From: Kingdonia uniflora
Taxonomy: Eukaryota > Streptophyta > Magnoliopsida > Ranunculales > Circaeasteraceae
Reading direction: 5' to 3'
Assembly (NCBI GenBank): GCA_014058105.1
Contig: JACGCM010000510.1
Location: forward strand, 1,178,001 to 1,242,000
DNA: 64,000 nt
Position numbers and translations under genes: made by a program. A model generated the notes under the pieces. It was not told the DNA's origin, did not search any database, and worked only from the letters and a program-made list of their open reading frames with translations. Shown here one piece after another: positions 35,285-45,019 of the stretch. How positions within the stretch are numbered: the stretch's first letter is position 1; the number at the start of each line of letters is the position of its first letter.

Positions 35285-36293
35285 TTTTCTGTAGTACCAA
35301 ATCATTCTTTCGTACCCAAACTACACGAATCACCTTTTGAGGTAAAGTTTCTAGAGCAGAATACCTACTCAAATTCTCACAAATCATATTAGAAACATTC
35401 ACATATGACTTATATTTATCTCCATTGAAAAGGCGAGCATATGGTCGATAGGGTCAAACAAATCTGCAATAAGATGCAATATGACCTTTTCGGCCACATA
35501 TACTACAATAATAAATAAGAGAGTAAGATACCGTTTGAAGTAATTATGAGTAATGTATATCATGTTATGTTTGGGTACGAAAGTAGATACAGTTGTTTTC
35601 ATAAACTTAGTGATTTGAGGAGTCTTAGATTTAAGAAGAGGTTCCACATATCCTAGACCCTTTTAACACTATCCGTTTTTCCCATATATAACATTTTATC
35701 AATGTTCTTGGCCCCATGATCAAACTTCTCAAGTTTCTACTCAGATAGAACTACATCAAGTTTGGCCAAACGAAGTTCATCCAAAGTTGATTTCATTTTC
35801 TCCTTTACATCATTAACTTCTTTTTCTAAACACACAACTTTGTCATGAAGGCCTACTTTCTCATTCTCAAGAATATCTATCTCGCGACTTGTATTCTCAG
35901 TTTTGTCTTGAAGTTTGCACTTAAGTGTATCAACTTGGTCTTTTAAGACTTTGTTAAGTTAACCAAGTTTCAAACACTTGGCGAGAGTCTGAGCATACAA
36001 GTCCTCAAGATTCATATCTTCAAATTCATTTTTTCTTGATCACTTTGATTTTTAACAGAATTTTCAAGTGCAAAAACGTCATCGTTATCATTACCATAAT
36101 TTAAAATAGCAGGATAGGCACAATATGGGCTATTTTCAACTACTTCGGGATGACTCTCATTATTATTCTCATCATCACTGTCATCCCAAGTAACTCTGAT
36201 ATTCATAGCTTTGTGATTGGTCCCAAATTTCTTATTGGGACAGCTGTAAGCATAATGACCAAGCTTATGATACTTATAATATTCAATTGAAAT
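35285..36293 (-). pseudogene. Decayed gag remnant of copia-A copy 2
   Basis: Matches the C-terminal half of gag in copy 1. The minus strand gives a decayed first knuckle near 36285-36235, the acidic TWDDSDDENNNESHPEVVE at 36200-36140, a hydrophilic middle segment, and a second knuckle region near 35525-35480. It ends VWVRKNDL near 35320. The UBN2 capsid part present in copy 1 is missing: sequence jumps from the first knuckle to the primer binding site. Frame breaks are frequent, so no protein is expected. Confidence 0.65.
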
Positions 36294-36308
36294 AACTCTG
36301 ATACCAAT
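36294..36308 (-). other. Primer binding site of copia-A copy 2
   Basis: Minus strand ATTGGTATCAGAGTT next to the 5' LTR, the initiator-Met tRNA type. A nearby ATTGAAATAACT word (36284-36295) copies the LTR edge and may mark the gag deletion junction. Confidence 0.8.
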
Positions 36309-37299
36309 TGAAATAACTAGTCGCCTTGAGACTAACCAATTCTGATCGTTTTAGGTATAAGTCAATAGGTCTTAATTCCTTTGAATAAATAGTCAATGCT
36401 TAACCTTAATCAAGTTGGTCAATTATCTAATGTCAAGCAAACAATGGAAATTAAAGACAAGGCAAAGATTTTTAACCGTGTGGGAAGCCTTTCTCAGGAG
36501 AAAAACCTACAGGTCGCTATCGAATCACTCGACAGCTAAAACAATCTACTATTGAAAAAGAATTACAAGTATTCAATTACTTACAGACTCGATAAGCACA
36601 TCCCGTGGTTACCTCTCTTCTAATTGAACTCCTTGCAATACCTCTTCGTTCTCACAACACCTCGCCTTGGATAGCGCACCAAAGCTTTAAAGATTGAATC
36701 GCTCAAACTTTACAAATCATGATTTTGTTTCTTAATCAATGATTGATTCAAGTTTGAGTTGTTAATTCTCTCTCGAATCTCTCAAAGAAAAACTCTTTTC
36801 TCTCTAAATATCAAGCTCTAAAAAATTAGGTTTTGGAAGAGGTGAGGTCTGAAAAAAGTATGTCTTAAATAGGAAAATATAAAACACAGGCTCTATTCGA
36901 ACAATAGTTATTCTATTCGAATAGAGAAGTAGCTGTTGAAAGTTATTCGAACAACAATCAATCTATTCGAATAAAAATACATCTGTTAAAAGTTATTCGA
37001 ACACAAGTAATTTTATTCGAATACAATTCTATCTGTTGCAACATATTCAAACAACATTAAAGGTTATTCGAATATAACTTCTGTTTTTCTTTAATGAGAC
37101 ATTTTTATTATTATTTTATACTCTGTAAAAGACATAGGGCTTGATATTATAGAACAAGGAGTCAAAAACCCACTTACCTATTCAGTGTCAGTTCAGCTGT
37201 AGTCGCTCAATGTACAATTGTGAGGTCGAGTAACCACGAGATTGTACTGACATCTAGACTAGGCACGGAATGAAACAAACTCCAAATATGGATGTTTCA
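36309..37299 (-). repeat. 5' LTR of copia-A copy 2
   Basis: 991 bp, TGAAATAACT to GGATGTTTCA, matching 32178-33243. The TTCGAA-type array is at about 36895-37075. It is followed by the TCTGG target duplication. Confidence 0.92.
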
Positions 37300-37304
37300 T
37301 CTGG

Positions 37305-37440
37305 GTGGCTACTGACTCAACAGCTATGGTGTCCTTCAAAGATAAGGTTTCTCCTCCTTGGAATTGCCATCACTTAGCTCACACTATTCGCTTATTGATT
37401 GAGATGCTGGAAGAGTTAAACATTCTTCATCTATAATAAG
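37305..37440 (+). pseudogene. LINE RNase H domain, second part
   Basis: Continues the LINE after the copia-A insertion: WVATDSTAMVSF holds a catalytic aspartate (TDS) and WNCHHLAHTIRLLIEMLEEL the following helix. The match to LINE RNase H ends near 37435. The 3' end and poly-A of the LINE were not found. Confidence 0.65.
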
Positions 37441-38325
37441 AAAGGAATAGGTTTTTTTTATCGGGTTTCGGCGTCCATTTCCGAGATGTAAGCAAATTTG
37501 GCCGAAAAAATGGTCCTGAGCCGTCGGATCCAAACATTTGTCCAAAAAAATTAATCTCAGCCGTTCGTTTCCCAATTAGATCTCGATGTTACTCAAATTA
37601 GCTTAATATCTATCATCCCATACCATAGTATCGCCTTCTGTCTAATCTTCTCCAATATGTTTGCTTATGTTGTTTATGCTCTGTAACTTGATTCTCTATA
37701 ACATGTGTTTATACTGCTGATTCTCTGTAACTTGTGCTCTACTTGTGTTTAATAGGGCAAAAAGTATGGAGTAGATTATTCTTTGAGTTAGTATATATCT
37801 ATGACTATCAAAAATTAGGAAGCTATTGATTGTAACATAACCCCTTTTCCATTTTCTCATTCTTTCTTGTAGGTCATGCTGAGATGGTATCTATAAGTAG
37901 AGCATGACTCACTGGCCAAGGTTGATGCTGGAGGCCCTTCAGTAATATATGCGTTCTTAGCATTTTAGGATGAGGACTATAACATAGGCTCTAATAGTTT
38001 GTAAAGAGCATCTCTATTGGATTTGCGCAAGTAATGTGTAAATAAATAAACCCCTTTTTCTCTATCAATGCGCGATAGATATGCAACTAAAGAAGGCACA
38101 CAGAGAAGTCTTAGTCATGATGGTGCAACTCCAGTTTTACTCCTTGATGCTAAAACTAGTCTCTATCTGTTGTTTCCCTCCTTTTATAGAGTATCACCAA
38201 GTTAAACATAATAAACTGCTATCCGGAGAACAATGTGTTATGGCAATTACAAGAGACATGTCGTTTTGATTTTCAGGTAGCTAAAGACTTCTAAGTTTTC
38301 TATCCTTAAGAAGAATAATATGTAC
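37441..38325. other. LINE tail or PLC intron, no gene seen
   Basis: No conserved coding segment. It lies between the LINE and the last recognised exon of the PLC pseudogene, so it may be intron or LINE 3' sequence. The two words CCTGAGCCGTCGGATC and CTCAGCCGTTCG near 37520-37565 are similar to each other. Confidence 0.4.
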
Positions 38326-38376
38326 CTAACAAGATTATTTCCATGGTGTAAGGTAGCCTTTCCAAGAGCTTGTTCA

Positions 38377-39091
38377 TGTTAAGAATTCAGGTAGCTAATC
38401 CCAATCCCTCTCCCCAAGAACGATAAACGGAAATGCTAATAGGAAATTATACGAAAAACAATAACACAATAATTTACCCAAAGGAGAGAAGTGGAAAACC
38501 CTTACGGATAAAAAAAGCCACTCCCCGAGAACAATTCACTAATCAAATATCAAAGGTTACAGTGATCTCTCCAAGCTTCTCAAGCTTTAATGGAGTTTCT
38601 CAAATTCTAGGCCTCTCTAGAATTAAACTTATGCAAGATAGGCTAACTGCTAACCTTAGACACCCTTGTAAACATGGGAAGTCATTACATAAGAATAGGC
38701 TCGAAGTACGGATCACGAGACCGACCAACGTCCCCCAAAAACACCTTCTAAAACTGACTTACGAAGTCTATTCGAATAGACTCTGGATCAATTCGAATAA
38801 GATGGATTCTGAACATTTTTGTTCGAATAGAAAAAAGTCTATTCGAACAGACATGATTTCTATTCAAATAGACATGACTTATATTTGAATAAACTTTTCT
38901 CTGTCTTTTATTATTCTAATAGACATGACTTCTATTCGAATAAACTTTTCACTGCCTCTTCTTTTCGAACAGACAAAGGTCTATTCAAACAGGACTTTGA
39001 AAAAACATTTTTTCAAACCGTCTTCGATCCTTGCGCGTCCCACGAGCTCCGATGAACTTCATCTAACACGATTCGAGTTCATATCATAACA
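38377..39091 (-). repeat. 3' LTR of copia-B copy 1
   Basis: 715 bp. The TTCGAA-type array is at about 38765-39000, with more units than in the partner LTR. On the minus strand the adjoining internal bases read GATTTCAAGTGAGAGAT, a purine-rich tract. Confidence 0.9.
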
Positions 39092-42000
39092 ATCTCTCAC
39101 TTGAAATCGAATCCCCTAACCCATCTCCAGATCTCCAAATAAATGTTCCGCACTACCTGGACCTTCAACACCATAAAGACCCACTTAGGAAATTTTACAA
39201 TCTTTAGCAAATTTCCCACTTGAAATTTAAAATGTGAGGTTCCCGTAACTTCACCTATCATCGAAGCAACCACATCTGTATCTGTGTCAAGCTGAACTCT
39301 TCACACCAAAAGCAATCGTACCACACAAAACCATGTGTTAATGTTTTGAACATTTTTCAACAAAAAAATCAAAAATACCTCTTGCAAACTTCCAAAGCCG
39401 CACCGTACTCATGCCTTTGCAATCAATGATGCAATTTAACCATTGTCATCTCGATACCCAAGTAGCTTCAGTATAACACCACGAAATTGTAGTCATTTCC
39501 ATGTCACTAACGTATTTCGTCATCACAAGTAAACACAACCCTGCAAGCTAAACATGAAGCACTCCATAGCTATGAGCTATAATCAAGTCTTCTTCGAATA
39601 CATAATATCCATTATCAACGTCTCATAGCTCCCACTTCATGGGAAAACTCTGATCTAATGTAAACAATGACGTTCATTAGCAAACAAATTATCAATGAGT
39701 TTAGATATACCTCGATCTACACTCATCATATTCCATAGCCAAATAAATACTTGTCTCAAGCCCGAAGTAACAAAAAATGGTGCGCTATCAAATAGCACTC
39801 CAACCAGTCTCACTGTACTATGTCAATAACAACTTCTACTTCACGTTCTTCCTGTCGAACTATACCATATGCACAAGGATTAACCAATCCATCGGTTCAA
39901 GCCTTTATTGAGATAATCCTTCCCACGACTCTTCAATCTCATCCATGCTAGAACTTGCAAACACAACTAGCATATCATTCATACTCTAAGAATGGATAAT
40001 CCATGAGTTCTCAAAACTTATAACATCAACAATGGTCTTTGTGGTATTTCCAAAAAAAATACACCAATGATATAAACATATTCAACTTCGAGCCCCATCG
40101 TTTCGGTGCATACCTTGAACAAGCATATGACCTCTCATGTATGAGCCTTAATAATGCAACTTCACCCAGTAGCTATGTATCCATGTAGCTGACTTACATA
40201 CCCATCTTCAATAAGATCAATCATAAAAAAATTTATTATGTATCAAGAATCACTCAATCTGAAAAACAGAGCCACCACAAAATAACTAGCTTCACAATCG
40301 GTGAACCAAAAAATAACTTGACATAACTACATGCTTCTTCTTGAAAGTACTTTACCATAAGTTTTACCTTGAACCGCTTGAACAAACTTATTCTCGTTTG
40401 ACTTGTAAACCAATTTTTGAAGTAAAGAGCTTTTACCATCGGTAATAAGATTACATCCTATACCCGATATGACGATTTAGATCCCATCTCATCATCATCC
40501 ATGACAAGCCCCTACTTGCCCATGACCTCACTTTGTAAAGCCACCTTATAGTCATCACCAATACTGGCTAATCACAAATAATGTCGAGAGAAATGATAAC
40601 GGGTCACAGGTCTCGAAACCTTAGTTCTTCTTTTTATTACAATAGGAGGAGTATACAGTTCTCGTTGAACCTTTTCAACCAATGGTTCCAACACTATCCC
40701 TACAGAGATTTTTACATGCTCACATGACCCTGATAAATCAACTTTTCCAGTCCACTTATCCATATCTTTGCAAAAGACATCATCATTGGATATCACATCA
40801 ATAAGTTGGATAATTTTCCGATTCTTCGCATCACAAGATCGGTCACCAAAATCAACACAAACATATCCAATGAACATGCACAAACTAGACATATAATCTA
40901 GTAATGATCTACTACTAGAATAGACAAAAGAAGTATAAATTATTACCTATTTTTTCGTCCAAGACTCTATATCAACCGCCGAAACTACCAAATCCGCCCA
41001 AAACTGCCTTGATAACTCGATGAAACATTTCATACATTGCGCCCTTTCAGTAATTTCACGGACCTTACTTTCAGCCATACCAAACTCTCGTGGTATTATT
41101 GGGATATTCTCAAGCCTTTCAATCCTAATAGATGCTTTATCTATAACAAACTTGTTGTAGCAAAATTGATCACCATCACCATTAGACCCAAGACGCTTCA
41201 ACATTGAACCTATCTCAATCTCAACCTAAGTTTTCCATCTAGTGAAGACATCAAACCAATCCATTTCATTCTTCAAGAAATGTATACCAAGCTCTCGTGT
41301 GGAATTACCAATGGAAACAATAAAGCCATGAAATCCCCCGTTGGAACTAACTCTAGTCGGTTCCCATACATTATCGTATAAGTGGTTCGATCCCATATTC
41401 AATTTTTTTCTCTTCCTAGGAAACCCAACTTTCTTTTGCTTTACCAAGACAATATCTTTACAAAAGAACAAATCTATCGATCTTAACTTGTCAAGTATTC
41501 TCCTTGAGAACAATGCTTTCATCCAAATGCTCACGTGAACAAGTTTCTCATGCCATGCTCTAGAGTCCACTATCGAAGTAGCAACACCAATAATCTCATC
41601 ATTAGCGTTACACATCCCTAAGTACGTATATTGTCTTTTGTCCCAAGCTAAAATTATAGCCTCCTTCATGATCTCAAAAGCATCATCGCCGAAGGTAGCC
41701 AAAAGACCCAAGTCTGATAGTTGGCTTGAAAACATAATTCTAGCCATACTAGACGCATATTTTACCATGTCCGAACTTAACGAATTATTATTCGTTAATG
41801 AAATCTGAACATCTTCATTATCTACTATGTGATGGTACTCATCATAGCTAGACAATTCACTTTTACCCGATGTAATTTCCAATGGAGCAACCAAGTCTAA
41901 CATCGACCTTTTACAAACACCATAAGACAACCACCATGACTTATCCCGAGTACCATGAATCACATTACATAGTTTATCTCAAATATCACAAGTCATATCA

Positions 42001-42180
42001 ACCAAATCATCTTGTTGATTGCAATTCTATGCCTTAATGCACTTTTTGCTTCTATTCTCAATATGTGAAGCTCTCTTTCCTTTAACTTCAACATCCGAGT
42101 AATTACTCGATGTTAACAACGAGGCTCCAAGAGGTATTACATGATAATCATAACCAAAGACTTCAACCACGTCACTGAAA
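39092..42180 (-). pseudogene. Decayed copia-B pol: pre-integrase, integrase, RT, RNase H
   Basis: Reading leftward: a pre-integrase segment with RAWHEKLVHVSIWMKALF (about 41560-41505) and CKDIVLVKQKKVGF; the integrase core with VSSNGGFHGFIVSIGNSTRE and FLKNEMDWFDVFTRWK (about 41275-41230); ITERAQCMKCFIELSRQFWA (about 41070-41010), the helix after the integrase glutamate; FIGYVCVDFGDR and NRKIIQLIDVI (about 40870-40790). RT remnants include FKVKLMVKYFQEEACSYVKL near 40375-40315. The catalytic box at 39985-39968 reads SMNDML where family members have YVDDML, so RT is dead. Integrase would insert and RT copy the element in a functional relative. Confidence 0.75.
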
Positions 42181-42185
42181 GTAAC

Positions 42186-42548
42186 CTACTTACGAGAATT
42201 TGAAATACTCGTAACACACTTCTGAGAATTTAAATCACTCGAAGTTGATTCAAACAACTTTGATAGTTTGTCTATCATCTCTAACACGGTACTCACTTTA
42301 GGCAATTTAGAAGAAATAGAACTTGAGAGTGTTGAACGAACTTTACCAAGAACATCTTGATCTAAAAGCTTCCACTCCAAATAATCCATATCGGTCGGCT
42401 TCGTCGAAATCCCTCCTAGAAAAAAATCACTATCCTTCACATATAGAAAATCATCTACTTGTATCCACCAAATCCCAAAGTTCAATCCATTAAATTTATC
42501 AATTTTAAATTTTTCCATATCGGACATCCCTCTAATCACACAAGCCAT
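42186..42548 (-). CDS. Copia-B gag, open N-terminal part
   Basis: 120 codons starting MACVIRGMSDMEKFKID. It contains FNGLNFGIWWIQVDDFLYV, WKLLDQDVLGKVRSTLSSS and MIDKLSKLFESTSSDLNSQK, which match in order the UBN2-type gag domain of plant copia elements. The start is only 11 bases from the primer binding site. The segment ends at a stop before any zinc knuckle, so the protein is truncated compared with the family and probably not functional. Confidence 0.6.
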   Translation of the reverse strand: MACVIRGMSDMEKFKIDKFNGLNFGIWWIQVDDFLYVKDSDFFLGGISTKPTDMDYLEWKLLDQDVLGKVRSTLSSSISSKLPKVSTVLEMIDKLSKLFESTSSDLNSQKCVTSISNSRK

Positions 42549-42558
42549 AACCTTGCGC

Positions 42559-42570
42559 TCTGATACCAGT
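42559..42570 (-). other. Primer binding site of copia-B copy 1
   Basis: Minus strand ACTGGTATCAGA touching the 5' LTR, the initiator-Met tRNA type. Confidence 0.8.
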
Positions 42571-43214
42571 TGTTAGGAATTCGGGTAGTTAATCCCAATC
42601 CCTCACCCCAAGAACGATAAACGAAAATGCCAATAAGAAATTATACGAAAAACAAGAACACAATAATTTACCCGGAGGAGGGAAGTTGAAAACCCTTGCA
42701 GATAAAAAAAAACCACTCCCCGAGACCAATTCATTAATCAAAGATCAAAGGTTACAACGATCTCTCCAAGCTTCTCAAGATTTAATGGAGTCTCTCAAAT
42801 TCAAGGTCTCTCAAGAATTAAATACACATAAGATAGGATAACAACTAACCCTAGACATCTTTATAAACATGGAAAGTCATTACATAAGAATAGGCTCAAA
42901 GTACGGATCACTAGACAGACCAACGTCCCCTAAAAACACCTTCTAAAACTGACTTACAAAGTCTATTCGAATAGACTCTGGATCTATTCGAATAAGATGG
43001 GTTCTTAACGTTTCTGTTTGAATAGACAAAAATCTATTCGAACAGACATGACTTCTATTCGAATAAACTTTTCACTACTTCTTCTGTTCGAACAGACAAA
43101 AATCTATTCGAACGGGACTTTGAAAAGGCCATTTTTCAAATCGTCTTCGATCCTCACTCGTCTCACGAGCTCCGATGAACTTCCTCTAACACGATTCGAT
43201 TTCATATCATAACA
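42571..43214 (-). repeat. 5' LTR of copia-B copy 1
   Basis: 644 bp. The TTCGAA-type array is at about 42960-43110. A TATA box (GTTTATAAA on the minus strand, 42868-42860) is about 100 bp further along the transcription direction. It is followed by the GTTCA target duplication. Confidence 0.9.
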
Positions 43215-44147
43215 GTTCACTCAAGCTAAGCCATCCAACTTTATCAATATCAATTTTCAATGACTCCTTCAATCCACCTTTGTATTTCTTTGCATGAATA
43301 GCAATTAAATGCTTGTACTCAGGTGCTCCAAACTGGCGGGAACTGGCTGGATCTGCGGTCACAATCATCGATATCTTCCTCATCCTGATTGTGTTCACTT
43401 GAATAGCCATCAGTCTGCCATCCAGCAGGGCAAAGTTGATGAAGTACGCAATTCAAAAGTAGCAAAAAAAAAGTTCAAGGTACTTTTGACTTTTACTCCC
43501 ACACTATATCATCTATGTTAAACAGTTTGACATTGACCTTGATGAGTTTATTGTTTAAGTTTTATTTTGAGCATTATAAGCTAAATTCTCTAAGTTTAAT
43601 GTTGATAATGTAGTGGAGAAAAACTTAGAATCCGAAATTTTTAAACTATACCAAACTCAAAGTTTCATCAGACCTTGTCACCTGCGTCAAGTACATCTCT
43701 TAAGTCTGAGAACTCCTTGCCCCATGCATCTTCTTCACATGAATCCTTCCCCTTTTCCTTGGAAATCTTTGTTTCAAGGTACTCTTTTGGTGGTTTTGTT
43801 GAGAGAATAACTCAGTACATTAGCGATTTTGGCGAAGGGAACTCCTCTAAGTAAACTGATTCAGAATAAAACAGCATTTGTCCAAATGCTTGAGTCACCA
43901 TCTACAAATAAAACTATTTGTTCCCAAATAAGAGAATCTCTAGTGCAAGTGAAAAACTGAGTTAAACTAAACATATATAAAGGGTAATATCCATACAAAA
44001 ACATCAGCACACCTCAGCCACTTTAGCTTGAAGACCAGGAGTAAGGTGGTCTTCTAGAGTTATCACCATAGGGTACGGTAACGTGGTAAAAGCATACTCT
44101 TTAATGGACCTCAAGTATTTGATGAGGGGCACATGAGTCGTCAGGTC

Positions 44148-45019
44148 CTATTGTATTGACAAATCCAGATTAATTTATTTTAAAACCAAGAAAAAGTCAT
44201 TTGAAGAGGAAATAACCCAGAAAAATAATAATTAAACCCTTTTTCTCTAGTACCAACAATCTTCCAAAGAAAAACTATATCCCTCCTTTTTGAATAGTAT
44301 TTAGATTAGGATTTAGATATATGATAATGATTTAGCGAAGCCTGTACTCTAATTGATAAATACGATGGAAGTCTTTAGTACTAATATTGAGGTTATGGGG
44401 CTCTAGTATTTTTTAACTTGATTTTCTTATTGGGGTTTGGATAACTTTATCCAAGTTTTAGCTTTTACTGCTAATATTAAGGGTGTGGGTTCTAGTATCT
44501 GTTTAAAGTTAAAAGTTTTGCTAAATTTTAGTCCTTAATGCTAATATTGATGTTAGGGGATTCTAGTATTTGTTCAAAGTTGAAGGTTTTGCTAGGTTTT
44601 GATAAACTTAGACTGGGTATCTCATTTTTAGTGTTAATATTGAGTGTAAAGCGTTTCAGGACATTGTGATGCAATATAGATTAATTATAAAGTTAACATT
44701 GTGATAAAATATTTTTGTGCAATATCTGTTAAATGATTTGGTGATGATTGAATCTAATATGCTCTAAACTTGAACTATATTTTACTAAAAAGGAACTTCT
44801 TGCAATGTATAACTACCCTAATCTGCTTTAATCTTCTTGGGTTTGATTGGATCTAATATTTTTGTGTATAGCTGCTCTAATATGCTCTAAATTTGAACTA
44901 TATATTATTAAAAAGAAACTTCTTGCAATGTATAACTGCCCTAATCTGTTCTAATCTTCAGTGATGATTTAATCTAATATTGTTATGAATAACTTCTCTA
45001 ATCTGCTCAAACCATTGCA
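44148..45019. other. Intronic or intergenic DNA with two short repeat tracts
   Basis: No exon of the PLC gene was found here. A degenerate repeat with CTAATATTGA and GGGTTCTAGTATTTG words spans about 44375-44640. A second, with a 123-bp period, has two copies from about 44745 to 44970 (ATGCTCTAAA, CTTCTTGCAATGTATAAC). Confidence 0.55.

Larger units (their letters stand above)
32178..37299 (-). mobile_element. Copia-A copy 2: complete ends, gag-only, inserted in a LINE
   Basis: 5122 bp with LTRs at 32178-33243 (3') and 36309-37299 (5'), flanked by a perfect TCTGG duplication (32173-32177 and 37300-37304). On the minus strand the PBS is at 36294-36308 and a polypurine tract AAAGGGGGAGATT touches the 3' LTR. 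The internal 3.07 kb holds only gag remnants and noncoding DNA. It is colinear with copy 1 except that the N-terminal half of gag is deleted. No pol is present, so movement needed help from an autonomous element. Confidence 0.92.
38377..43214 (-). mobile_element. Copia-B copy 1: complete ends, decayed pol, inserted in a PLC exon
   Basis: 4838 bp with LTRs at 38377-39091 (3') and 42571-43214 (5'), ending TGTTA and AACA. A perfect GTTCA duplication flanks it (38372-38376 and 43215-43219). On the minus strand the order is PBS, gag, pre-integrase region, integrase, RT, RNase H remnants. Pol is heavily altered: amino acid changes at conserved places are mixed with stops, so this is an old copy. 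A related copy is at 61686. Confidence 0.92.
38326..44147 (-). pseudogene. Phosphoinositide-specific phospholipase C gene fragment, split by copia-B
   Basis: Plant PI-PLC hydrolyses phosphoinositides to inositol phosphates and diacylglycerol. Three exons are readable on the minus strand. Exon a (44147-44013): [19 protein letters not shown] and [17 protein letters not shown], the second half of the catalytic X domain. Exon b (43901-43674): MVTQAFGQMLFYSESVYL, STKPPKEYLETKI. Exon c (43414-43215 plus 38376-38326): an acidic linker, EYKHLIAIHAKKYKGGL and LSLSE, the start of the Y domain. AG and GT splice borders fit all three. A TGA stop interrupts exon b at the KKR position, exon c has a frame change near 43340, and copia-B splits exon c. 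The N-terminal exons and the rest of Y and C2 were not found. Confidence 0.88.

Noticed and set aside
37384..37575. Minus-strand frame of 63 codons near the LINE tail
   Set aside because: It overlaps the end of the LINE RNase H on the other strand and shows no known motif.
38326..44147. A functional phospholipase C gene with very long introns
   Set aside because: A stop in exon b, a frame change in exon c, a retrotransposon inside exon c, and missing N-terminal and C2 exons.
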